Part shown: positions 44,370-54,731 of the stretch, piece after piece | Numbering within the stretch: the first letter of the stretch is position 1 | Layout: each line of letters begins with the position of its first letter | Origin: Pyrenula massariospora | Taxonomy: Eukaryota; Ascomycota; Eurotiomycetes; Pyrenulales; Pyrenulaceae | Assembly (NCBI GenBank): GCA_021030905.1 | Contig: JAGFMI010000031.1 | Span: 62,001 to 126,000 of the forward strand | Length of the DNA: 64,000 nucleotides | Reading direction: 5' to 3' | Position numbers and translations under genes: made by a program | Notes under the pieces: model-generated | Told to the model about the DNA's origin: nothing | Database searches by the model: none | The model's input: the letters and a program-made list of their open reading frames with translations, nothing else

Positions 44370-46266
44370 ATGGCCACTATCATCGCACCGATACGAAGCG
44401 GTATTGAACACATACTCCAAGCTGACGCTGGTCCTTTGGCCGCATCAACGACATGTATTGGAATCCTCTTTCACGCCATGTTCATTAGCAACGTCGAACT
44501 AGAAAAGTACTTGTACCGCTTCGTTGTCACGATCGCCCTCCTTGCGGCTGCTGTCGTGTATGTCTGCTTGTCGTTTCTTGGAACTAGTGGAGGGTTAGCA
44601 AGAGCAGGCCTCATAGCTATGTCCTTCAATACTGGCGTCTTCCTCAGCATGAGTCTCTATCGTCTGTTCTTTCATCGGCTTCGAAGTTTTCCTGGGCCTA
44701 TAGGAGCAAAGATATCTCGGTTCTACGTTACTGCCGCTTCAGCAAAAGAGATAAAATATCATAAAGTGATAAAAGCATGGCATGAAAAGTACGGAGACTT
44801 TATTCGAACAGGTTTGGATGCTCCTCTACTCTCAGTCCATAACACTAATCACATATGCTTAGGCCCCCGCGAGCTCGCAATAATTAGGAAGTCGGCAGTG
44901 CCATTGATCTATGGGCATACTTCTGAGTGCATGAAGTCGACTTGGTATGCTCAGGTCTCTGCAGATTCCACTCAAAGCTCAGTCCATATGAGCCGAGACT
45001 GGCATGATCATAAACAGCGGCGAAAAGCTTGGGATCGAAGTCTTTCACCAAAAGGTAATTCCAAAGAAGACCGATTGTCATAAATGCAATAATAGCTCAC
45101 TGACGTTACGTTAGTGCTTCATACTTACGAGCCTCGAATCGCAACGAGAGTGGAGCAGTTGGTAGAACAAATCAAGTTACGAAACACCCTTGACGTGACG
45201 ATGTGGTCAATGCTCCTGACATTTGACATTATGGGCGAGATCGGTTTCGGAAAAGACTTTGGTGGGTTGGAGACTGGCATTGAGCACCCTGCGATTAAGG
45301 CTATCCATGACCACATGACATTCCTGGGAGTCATGGCCACCGTGCCGTGGCTCTTGAACCTCATGTCCCGAATTCCTGGTGCCAGCGCTGGATATGCTCC
45401 TTTTTTCTCTTGGTGTGAGAATGAAGTCAAGAACAAGCAACGGGTAAGCTCACAACTCGGCTAAGATTACACAACGACTGACTTAGACAGAAATGGGAAT
45501 CGGATAAAGGTCCACGAGATATCATGTCATGGCTTGTCAAAGCGTATGTGGAGAAGGATGTGTCTGCGGCACCCTCAGAGGCAGCACTACACGACGATGG
45601 ACGTGCCTTGATAATAGCCGGCAGCGACACGACGGCGACCACTCTTGCGGCAGCGCTCTATTTCTTGGCCAAACATTCGCAGGTTCAGACCAAATTGCAA
45701 TCTCAACTCGATTCGACAATGCCTCATAGAGAGTGGATCTATGAAAAAGCAAAGTCAGTAAGCTACCTAGAGGACATCATCTACGAAACACTTCGGCTAA
45801 AACCTGCACTCCTCACTGGAGGCTATCGCGTTACTCCGCCAAACGGTATCCTTGTAGACGGTGTCCACATCCCCGGGAACACCAACGTCTTTGTTCCTAC
45901 TCTACAGATCCAGACCGATCCTCGATACTTCCCACATGCAGATGAGTTCATCCCCGAGCGGTACGGAGAGCGCCGGAAAGAATGGGCGACAGATCAGCAG
46001 CCTTGGATTCCGTTCAGCATCGGTAAGAGATTCCTGATAACCTGAGAGAAAAAGGCCACTCCTGACAGAAACTTATAGGCACCTACTCTTGCCCAGGAAA
46101 GTCTCTTGCAATGACAACACTCCGCATGGCGCTTAGTCAAATTGCTCTGCATTTTGATGTGTCATTTGCGCCGGGCGAGACTGGAGAGGAATTTGACACG
46201 GGAGCGATGGATACATTTATCACCAAACTTCCACCGCTGATGATTCAATTTACACCAAGGAAGTAA
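44370..46266 (+). CDS. Cytochrome P450 monooxygenase (second of two)
   Basis: Five exons fit: 44370-44811, 44863-45054, 45115-45443, 45491-46022 and 46079-46266, giving 560 residues. The ATG at 44370 is used since the longer frame begins with GTG. The N-terminus has three hydrophobic stretches in the first 100 residues instead of the usual single anchor. The hinge is RSFPGPIGAK, the I-helix IIAGSDTTATT, the K-helix ETLR, the PERF-like motif FIPERY and the haem loop FSIGTYSCPGKSLAM. The usual haem-propionate arginine is Tyr here, a variant known in some fungal families. The I-helix has the full AGxDTT oxygen-activation motif. The substrate is unknown; neighbours suggest a shared pathway with the MFS and the first P450. 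Confidence 0.93.
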
Positions 46267-46987
46267 TTCGTGGCGCTAGAGCTGTTCCTAGGACTTAGCC
46301 CCATTAGAGTTCTCTCACAACGGTGACGAGACCATGCTACCCTAGCGTTGTAGGCTTCTACGCGGAGCGGCGGATTGAGGTTTAGTGAGGATACAGGAGT
46401 ACTCGTCGCCGGCATGGCTGGAACTGAGATACGGAAATGTAATGTTCGGTTAGTGTAGGATCGTCAAACGTAGGATCTAGACGACGCCCAGAAACGTTCA
46501 TTGCCCGCCATCGCATGTTCTAGGTATTTTTGATTTGCATATTTGCTTGGAAGTCTTCCGAGCAAGGCAGCCAACTCTGCCATGGGCGAAAATTCCAGCT
46601 CTTTGCTATCAGACCAATGCTAGCGCTGTAAAGCTGCTACAAGAGCATCTGCATATATTCGACGTGTGTCGAATAGACTTTCGAGTCAATAAATTGGACC
46701 CCAAATTCAACAAGCATTGGGTACAGATGTCTCTTTGATTCTCGGGACTTTCCCTGATCTTGAAGTCCGTCAGTAAGGCTCCTCACACCCTGCAAAGTGG
46801 ACAGTCCGGCTTAGCCCTCTTCGGCCGAAGGTTTAATGGGCTCTTTATCGAGCGGTGTATCAGGCTCAGCTTGCATGGCAATAGCTTTCTGGCTTTGCGA
46901 CTTGTATGTCGAACCCGAGCAGCCCAAAAAAACTGCCAGCTGCCGGCCAACCTGTCAGCTGCGACGAGTTCGTACTCAATGTTTGAG
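46267..46987. other. Convergent spacer between P450 and APH-type gene
   Basis: About 720 bases hold the 3' ends of two convergent genes. No gene is supported; frames here are short or run into the complement of the APH-type gene. Confidence 0.55.
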
Positions 46988-48307
46988 CTACGGATACTTG
47001 TTCAAAATGCTCTCAACAACCCGAATGTTTTCCCGCCAAAAGTCCTGCATCTCGTCTTCGGGCAAGTCTTTCGGCCTCCATTCAGGCTTCATGAACAGAC
47101 CAAATCTGAACCACTCCAGGAACGCTTGTGTGGTCTCACTCTGGTGCCACTTTTTCCAGTCAGGGATAGTCCCCCAGAAAGCTTCGCGGAGGTCATCAGC
47201 GCCATCGTACTCCCGACCAAACCCATTAGGAGCAGACTTGCGGAAGAGCATCTCAAAAATTCGGTGGAGCGATGCATATGGTGCACTGGCTACGAATTCC
47301 CAATCAATAATTGCTCGTATCTCAGGGTGTGTCTCGCTGGACACAATGACGTTGTAAGGGCCCATGTCGGCGTGCATGACGACGATAGGGATGTCCTCGA
47401 CGATAGGGGGAATATTGTGCAGGCGATTATCGACAAAGTGCCTAATACGATTTAGAAACCGCTCTTTATATTCTTCAATGCCTTGCTGCTTCTCGAGAGC
47501 GACAAGCGAGGATCTGATATGCGCTTGGAGGTATTCGCGCACAGAAGAGAACGGGCCGCCGAGACCATGGTGTCGATCCGGTCCAATCCTAAGAACAACT
47601 TGCCCACCAGTTTCGTCGGCGATAAGCTCGCCGATCAGATGACGCTGTGGAGGCTGGATTCGCCAGCAAGCTTGGAATGCAAATGCCATGTTTTGCACAA
47701 AGACGACTTTCTTCTCGTGTGATAATCTAGGGTACACTGACGATGCCATAACACCTGGTATCAGCCGAGTTATTTGCCGGCCCATGCTTGTGACCTCTTG
47801 TCGTTTCATTTCTCCCGGGATTGGATAGACGGGAGGCACAGGTAGAATATGAGGATCAATAGTTTTCGAGATGAAGGTCATGAGAGCATCCATTGATGCT
47901 ACATAACCGTGGTGGCGTAGTTGAACGACGTATGCAACATCTTGGCTCTCTTGGACAGTGACCTTGTATGAGATACTCAGTGCACCATCAGTGAATCTTG
48001 TCGACGACGCCAAATGTTGGCCTGTTGCTACTAGAATTGCCTCTGCAAGCTCTGTTTCCGAGAGAACGATAGGTTCAGGATGCGAGATTTCTTTTGATCG
48101 CCTGTCGATCTTGACCAGGTATCGAGGAATATATATAGCAGGCTCATCAATGTTCTCTAAAGCTACCGACCAAGAGAAAGTAGTGGGCGTTGCTTTAATC
48201 AACGCATAGCTCACACCTTTTCCTTTTGCAGACCCGATTGCGCCAGAGAAAATGTAACTTAAAAGGGCCGAGACGGCGTCATCTTGCGTCATGAGTTCTT
48301 CAGACAT
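46988..48307 (-). CDS. APH-type phosphotransferase (kinase fold)
   Basis: A single exon of 439 residues starts at the ATG at 48307; two codons upstream, a GTG extends the frame. The catalytic loop reads VVMHADMGPYNVIV (the HxDxxxxN signature of aminoglycoside/choline kinase-like enzymes), followed by the metal-binding IIDWEF. The N-terminal lobe is less clear, but VTVQESQDVAYVVQLR fits the ATP-lysine strand area. Fungal members are numerous and mostly uncharacterised; they phosphorylate small molecules or sugars, and some serve secondary metabolism. The end is SILNKYP. It is convergent with the second P450, so it may or may not belong to the same pathway. The catalytic residues look intact. 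Confidence 0.85.
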   Translation of the reverse strand: MSEELMTQDDAVSALLSYIFSGAIGSAKGKGVSYALIKATPTTFSWSVALENIDEPAIYIPRYLVKIDRRSKEISHPEPIVLSETELAEAILVATGQHLASSTRFTDGALSISYKVTVQESQDVAYVVQLRHHGYVASMDALMTFISKTIDPHILPVPPVYPIPGEMKRQEVTSMGRQITRLIPGVMASSVYPRLSHEKKVVFVQNMAFAFQACWRIQPPQRHLIGELIADETGGQVVLRIGPDRHHGLGGPFSSVREYLQAHIRSSLVALEKQQGIEEYKERFLNRIRHFVDNRLHNIPPIVEDIPIVVMHADMGPYNVIVSSETHPEIRAIIDWEFVASAPYASLHRIFEMLFRKSAPNGFGREYDGADDLREAFWGTIPDWKKWHQSETTQAFLEWFRFGLFMKPEWRPKDLPEDEMQDFWRENIRVVESILNKYP

Positions 48308-49118
48308 AATCACAGAAGATCTAACTGATGCAACGAATGTCCGTATGAAAGGCGAAGGAAGTAATGCGTGCTGTAGGGGCCGACGGCAAAAGGGAAATGG
48401 TGGACGTGGGTGGGCAAATCTTGGGTGGGGGGGAAGCTTTGGTCAAGGCAGAAAAGAGGTGGCGCGAGAGTGCAACACGCGGAGAAGTTCCCAAAAGCTA
48501 ATCACCATCACCTCTTGAGACGGAACGTCCATGGTTGTAGACAGCAACCTGACTGCAAGTGGAGGCAACGGAAAAGCTGGCCATAGATTACCTTCGGTCA
48601 AGTACGGTGAAGTGGGGAAAAGCGTGCGCAGTTCGCCAACCCTCTGCGTCTGATGCGTAAACAAGCCTAAACCAACCGTCTCGCAGCCGCTACAAACGTT
48701 GGACCATGGAGAGAAAAATGCCAGCTCAAACGGCGTGGTTACAGCACTGATTGGGGGATGTGGTGCCTACAGGGGCTACTGGAGAATTTGGTCTGTGGAC
48801 CAAAGGACAGCTGGAAGCCCGATTACGGCCTTGCAGCTGCTGCAATTGCGTTTGAGAGCTACAAAGGGATTTGAGACAGCAATCGCACCAGATCTAACAG
48901 TAGGTGAGAAAGGAGTATCGGGCATCCGCGTTTGACCTTACGAGATGCAGAATTTTCTGCATTCCAACTCGACTAACCGCATGAAATTGCCGCTATTGTC
49001 ACATACTTATTAAGGGACTGTGTTCTCAACTGCGTTGTCAAATTTTCTAATAGACCAACCCATTGCATCTTCCCAAATACGCATCATCTGACAAAAGCAG
49101 CACGTCCTTGTCATAGAG
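48308..49118. other. Spacer between APH-type gene and orphan gene
   Basis: About 810 bases holding the upstream region of the APH-type gene and the 3' end of the next minus-strand gene. No gene was seen. Confidence 0.55.
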
Positions 49119-49973
49119 TCAAGCTGCAACACCGACCATCCCACCCAAAGCCCAGAAGTCTTCCGACTTTGCGGCAGCCCACATGGCATCAGTGTACAGG
49201 GGCAGAACCTCCTTCGTGTTGAAAGCATTCATCCCATCTTCCTCTGTCACATGATAGTGGGCAACAGTTCCGCCGGAGGTTTGTCGAGTCTTTGTGACGT
49301 GCCCATCGGTGGGCTCTGGCAAGTTTGCGTCCGGCTCCATGACGGCGTCGAATTTCCAGCCAGACTCTAGCATTCCACTACCTGGCTGAAGGTTGACTGC
49401 CTCTGTCGGCACCCGGAACAGTATCCGCTTGCTAGGAACGACGTACTCTCCTCCATTGATGCAACTCTTATCCTTCAGGGAGACGATGTCGGCTATGCCT
49501 GCTGAGTGTACATAGGCAGAAAATTCGCGTGAGAACAGGTCCCATTTTTCGGGTGAGATGTCGGCTATCGCTTGTTGAGGCGGTTTCGCGCATCCTCGAA
49601 GACCAAATTCATATGCGATAAGGCTACCATTGGAGGAGGCCATCCACAAAAGTGGAACCAAAGAAATCCTGACGAGCTCAGGGCAGCTCATTGCTTTTGC
49701 AATATCGACGCAAATGCTCACACCATCCTCAGGTCCAGGGATCTCCAGCGTCCTGTGCACCATAGCCTCGCCGTCATGAAGCATGAAGTGACGGTGCAAA
49801 AGATGCAGCTCGACGAAATCGGCGACTCCATGAGCAGTGAGAATCTTAGACAAGGCTGGGAGGTGCTTGCGCTTTAGTTCAAGAAGCTCTGCACGTTCAG
49901 TTGCTACATGATCAATGATCAGGCCGTTGTAGACATTGGCGGGCAAAATAGTGTTTGTAGCAACGTGAGCCAT
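49119..49973 (-). CDS. Orphan protein, 284 residues, function unknown
   Basis: A single uninterrupted exon starts at an ATG (MAHVATNTILPANVYNG). There is no signal peptide or membrane segment. Composition is that of a soluble globular protein, with a regular alternation of helices (AELLELKRKHLPALSKILTAHG) and strands, and an internal His-rich patch (ELHLLHRHFMLHDG) that could bind a metal. The C-terminal part has TVAHYHVTEEDG. I recognise no family. It sits between the APH-type gene and the P-loop ATPase, all on the minus strand but separated by 0.8-1.3 kb. Confidence 0.7.
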   Translation of the reverse strand: MAHVATNTILPANVYNGLIIDHVATERAELLELKRKHLPALSKILTAHGVADFVELHLLHRHFMLHDGEAMVHRTLEIPGPEDGVSICVDIAKAMSCPELVRISLVPLLWMASSNGSLIAYEFGLRGCAKPPQQAIADISPEKWDLFSREFSAYVHSAGIADIVSLKDKSCINGGEYVVPSKRILFRVPTEAVNLQPGSGMLESGWKFDAVMEPDANLPEPTDGHVTKTRQTSGGTVAHYHVTEEDGMNAFNTKEVLPLYTDAMWAAAKSEDFWALGGMVGVAA

Positions 49974-51268
49974 GGGGGAAGAGTAGCTTTCTCAACTTGC
50001 AAGGTTCTCAGAGTACCGGGTGGTGAATCTGCAAAGAATTTGGAAGTCTCCTCGGGCATTCACTGAGGACGGCAGACAAAATCTTGTGCCCTCGCTGGAA
50101 GACCTTTTATACGTCCTTGAAGCGCTCGTCGAGAGGCTGTGAGTTTCCTTATTTGGTTCATGGCTGCCTAGATTATACACCACCGTGTGACCTCTGTGCC
50201 ACCCATCGGACAAAACATTGACAAATCTCAAGTGCGAATATCACATGTGGCGGCTTAGATCAATCAACCCACCTTGCAGATCGAACAGTCGCAGCGCGAC
50301 TTCTGCCTGAGCTCAGCGTGCCTTTGGTTGCAGGTAGAGGCTCCTCTAATCGTCCTTGTCACCTCATCCCATTGGCTGGGACACGAGGAATTATGTTCCA
50401 CTGAACCGTCGCCACGTTATTCCTGTCTCCATAGACTAGCTCCTGGGCATCGTAGATCCTCTAGAAAACAGCGCCTTACAGCAGCACTTATCATGCAAAT
50501 ATCAGGCTCTGAGCACACTTCCAATGCGTTCACAGGTATACCGAGAAAAGTCCCGACGTGCAAATCGAAGAAAGACTACCCAAAAACAAGCATGTAAGAA
50601 GAATACGAAAGAAAAAATTTAAGATCTAACATGTCTCTGACCTATCATAGCCGTCTATAACTACCTCTTTGAGACATCGGATCCCCACAGACAACCGATC
50701 CGTCTCGGTCTAATATCCAGGAATGAAACAGGTAAGGCAAAGAGGAAAGGAGTGGAGCCGAGCCTGGAGGTTATGCAGGCCAAGTCTTGCATTTGCCGAT
50801 TTGGGGTTTGTGAAATCGTTAGAAGTGGCCTTGTACTTAGTCGTTGCTCGGTAATCCTTGCTCGAGGGCTGATAGTCTACCCTCGCGACATTGCCGGTCA
50901 TAATGGCGACCAATTCAGCATCATCGGTGTCGACAGAGTCTCTAGGGTCAAGGCTGTCTCGAGAAGACCACATTGAAAAGTGCTCAATTTTTTTGATAGG
51001 TGCAGGCTATTTTGGCTCGGTGTTGCATGTACTATATGATGGAAAACGGTGCTCAATGGCTGTTGGTGTACCGGCGTCCGCGTTTTTAATTGTTTTGAAT
51101 ACAGACTCTTTGGCTCACAACTTTGATGACACCAGCTCCGGGAATAGAAGCTTCGCTATCCTCTCCATGCATGTCGTCTTCAATCACGTTGTCAGAAGCC
51201 TTATTTTCAATGTTCCTTTTTAGCTTTTCTAGCCTTTTTCAGTCCGCTCCATCATTCCAAATATTGGC
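49974..51268. other. Spacer upstream of orphan gene; possible small gene near 50710-50973
   Basis: About 1.3 kb. A minus-strand frame 50973-50710 starts at ATG and encodes 87 residues with an acidic N-terminus (MWSSRDSLDPRDSVDTDDAE). It has no known domain and may be chance. The strip 51233-51086 is an open, charged minus-strand frame that could be a further exon of the ATPase gene; see findings. Confidence 0.4.
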
Positions 51269-52874
51269 CTACTTGATGGCCATGACATCCTGTCCACCAT
51301 CTTTCGATATCCTATTCCTGACACGTATCCGAAAGTATTTTCCTTGAAATGTTTCCAACGTTCTCTTTGCTTCGGGCATAGGCTCTGTATCATCTGCTTC
51401 AATTCTGACAACATCAAGGATCGCCGTCGGCGAGAATACTAGAGCTTCTCCGGTCCGCAGTTTGGAGATTGAGTGAAATATTTCAAGCGCGGCATCAGAT
51501 GATTTGGACTTGGCAAGGGCAATAGCTGCGAGATGGCTTTTGAGAATATCGAACCAGGCGTGGCTCAGGAATCGATGGACGATCGTGACGTTGCAGAGGT
51601 CGAGCAGGCGAGGAGAGAGGGTTGGCTCTTGCGTAGCGATTATGATGCGGGACGCGAGATGGCGTTGCTGACGGATAATTGAGATAAGCTGGTCGGTGAA
51701 CTTTAGGGCTTCGCCAGATGGTGTCAGAAACTGTTTGAAAGTATGTTAGTTACGCTGCGTGCAAGAAATCTCAGAGGCTGACCTTATGTGCTTCGTCTAA
51801 AGCAATGATTCTTCCAGTTTCCGATCCCTTTCCGAGAAAAGCTGATAAGCTTATACCGAATAGAGCACAAGCAAGGTTTTGGTCAATGAAAGGACAGCTT
51901 AGATCAACAATTGTCAGGGTTCCTGGGTGAAACATGAATGGGTCGTCCTCAGGTTTCTGGATCCGCTGTCCATTCCCTGTTGCCTCTGCCATAAGTGATT
52001 CGATAATGTCAAGGCGAAGATTCAATGGTGAGCTCTGGTCTTTTGAGAACTTTTCGGCCTTTACATTGCGACAGAATTCATCGTAATTCAAACCCTGCTT
52101 ATCTTGAGACTTTTCCTTCATTTGGCGTAATATCTTGTAGATCGTTCCGACATATAGAGGAGGGTGTGCTGAGGATAAATCAATTGCCATCAGCTTCATC
52201 ATGTTCGAGACGTTGAGGTAGTTTTCGCCTATCCGAAGCGGAACGATCTTTGGGAGAAGGCGTTCATCTTTCAAGCGTAGTTCTTCCTGAAGTCGTTCAC
52301 CATAGACCATTTGCATGTCGTACTTATTCGAGGAGGAGACCAAAACCCTAACAGGAATGCCAGTAGAACATAGCGTGGCTGCCTCACACCATCGATGGCT
52401 TCCTGTGTCGCTGAAATTGTCGTAGTGGAAAACAACTCCCGTGAGAGAACCTTGGGCTCGACCAACTTGGCCATCCGAAAGAAGGGCGTTCTCAAGCATA
52501 CAGGACAACGTGTGGCTTTTGCCGCCACCCTGAGAGCCACAGATGAACGTGGACCAGGGAGCGTTCATATTGGCGTAGATAATGTTATCTTTAGAGCTTT
52601 CCATGAGATGCTCAACATTGCCGTTGAAGACAGCTTTTCGCAAGCCAAGAACTCCATATTGAGGATAGACTTGCTCACCAGTCGGGGAATTGATAACCTG
52701 GCCATCTCGCACTGCTCTGATAACCTCTGATGTGAAAAGCGGAGCTGTCTTGACGAGTTGAGTGTTGGCAGTGTCACCATCCTTGGCATTTTGTTCATCC
52801 GAGCACAATGCTAAGTGCTGCCTCTCCTCTTCTGTCATGATGTTCGGGCGGGGAGGTTCAGAAATGATAGACAT
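51269..52874 (-). CDS. HerA/FtsK-like P-loop ATPase, fungal family of unknown role
   Basis: Two exons, 52874-51783 and 51730-51269, are joined over a 52-base intron with CTAAC, giving 517 residues. Walker A is GSQGGGKS at residues 113-120, preceded by NAPWSTFICG. A Walker-B-like strand TLTIVDLS lies near 323, and a second acidic motif RIIALDEAHK ends exon 1 at 364. Exon 2 reads RQQRHLASRIIIATQEPTLS then LLDLCNVTIVHRF, where a sensor-type Gln after the TQEP turn and a C-terminal Arg resemble HerA/VirB4-like ATPases. The family is common in filamentous fungi but has no assigned function to my knowledge. The end reads FRIRVRNRISKDGGQDVMAIK. Confidence 0.85.
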
Positions 52875-54071
52875 AAGTGAAAGGAACAGCCGAAGATGGC
52901 TAGTACCTCTTTAGGATGGTTCACAAATGAATCGAAAGGAAAGGTTTCTAGATGGAGAACACCAAAAAGTTGTCATCTTATAGTAGCCGCGAAGATAAAC
53001 CGAGAACGTAGGAGAATTGTTGAGACACGGGTGAACGCATGAAAGGGCGGTGATGGCGCCAGAGATAACACCCAAGCTCATGAGGACGTTCACACGATCA
53101 AAATTTGCTTCGCTTTGTGGTCGCCAAAAATGACCCCCAAGGGCACTCCTTTGACGGTGAGACAGTGCCTTTTGATCACCATCATCTCGTAGGGCAGTCT
53201 AGGAAAGCTGGCTTTTGGAAGTGCATAAAGCATAGAGAAGATTCACCACGCGTTGATTGTGGTTCTCCAGTAATGCAGTCTTCCGACGGGAACTTCAGCC
53301 TGCAACCTATCTGAAAGAAATTGAACAGCGCCGACAGGATCTGAATGCATAGGGAAAATGCTTCAGGTGATTGAAGCCGTGAAAAGACACAGAACACTGA
53401 TATAAGGGACTATTCGTAACAGTGAGGTTGTTCAGACAGAAACTGCTTGCCAGAGATCGCTTCTGTCTGCATTGCAGACCATTCTTCTGCGAGCAACCTG
53501 AAAGCTCACCTGAACATTGTCGAGAGACACAGTGGCGCCATCTCTCTCTCTAGGCTCTAATTATGCGGATGAGTATAGAGCTTTCGATAATTTTGACCGT
53601 CTGACCGCAAACTCTTCCTGCTCCGGTCGTTGACCGCCAAGTATTTCAAACATTTTCCCTGGTTCGGTGTGACGTCGCCTGGAGTCGTGCAGTCTTTACG
53701 CCAGTTGGCCGAAACCCACACCGATTGCTAGTCTAGCTTAGCATTGGGCCTACCCCAGTTTCTAGTCTACCTAATGTCGATATGAAAATTGCTTCGAATT
53801 TTGAAAAGCATCATCGGGGTGACGGCTATTTAGAACTTTGCGGAATGAGCGGCTGTGGGTCAATTGCAACAAATGAGCTAGCTAGTAACATGGAAACGTA
53901 GTAGAAAGAGCAGATTAATGCAAAAGCGGCGATGGGTCTGGAGCATTGAGGTAACGCTGCTTGTAGAATGAAAGATAATAGATAGAAATGCGCGTAATTT
54001 ACATTTATTTTGGCATATATTACCTCCAGTCCAGGTGGCGCAAGAGTCATTGCTCACTTCCTGCCGCTGTG
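52875..54071. other. Spacer upstream of the ATPase gene
   Basis: About 1.2 kb. Frames on both strands (53105-53314, 53182-53397, 53826-54050) have no domain. It contains the ATPase promoter and the 3' side of the alanine-rich fragment. Confidence 0.5.
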
Positions 54072-54731
54072 CTAAACTGCAGCATCCCTTAACGTGGCGA
54101 GGCTCGAAGGTGCATTCAAGGCCAGTCGACGATTTGCTGCCGCCTGGCTAGTAGCCCCTGCCGTCAAGCCCTGTTGCTGCGAAAAGATACTCCCCAAACC
54201 ACCACCGATCAGAGGCTGCAGGCCGCCGATGACAGTCGGTGCAAGTTTGATCGCAATTGGTGCAATTGTCTTGACTGCACCCGCAATTCCATCGAATAAG
54301 CCTTCCGCCTGTAGGGACTCTGGCGTCTGCTTCATCACGGCCTGCAAGGCAGCCTCGGCGACGATCGCGCGGTGAGCAGGCGCGTCCGTTACGAATAGCT
54401 GAGACTGTTGGTTGACAGGTTGGTCTGCCACGGCAGATTCTTGGCCGCTTTCAGACAGGGCTTGGAGGAGGAGAGGAAGGCCATGTTCAGCAGCGGCATG
54501 CAGGCTTTTGTCGACCAGCCTAATACCGGCCTTTATAATATCGAAGTAGTCTTCTGACGTTGTGTCGTCTAAGCTGCCGGTGTCAGCCGGGTGGGCTATC
54601 GGAGCCCGCAAAGTATGCAGGAACGCTTCTGCCTCATGCCCGGCACTTTGATCAATAGCGCTAGTGTACTGATGAACGTTGAATGCCTCAATTAGATTTT
54701 GGGACTCTAAGGACAGGATGCTTCGGATAGT
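54072..54731 (-). pseudogene. Alanine-rich open fragment, probably a terminal exon or gene remnant
   Basis: An open frame from 54731 to the stop at 54072 encodes about 219 residues, but the first ATG-encoded Met is deep inside, so it needs an upstream exon. Composition is coding-like: SLESQNLIEAFNVHQYTSAI, an Ala/Gln-rich middle, then a glycine-bearing hydrophobic segment IAIKLAPTVIGGLQPLIGGG near the C-terminus. Just upstream, an ATG at 54876 opens a short frame in another phase (MIEFFPSLSPSRFPAAEHIEAF), but I found no good splice pair joining them. It is either a spliced gene whose 5' exon I cannot place, or the remains of one. No domain was recognised. Confidence 0.45.
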
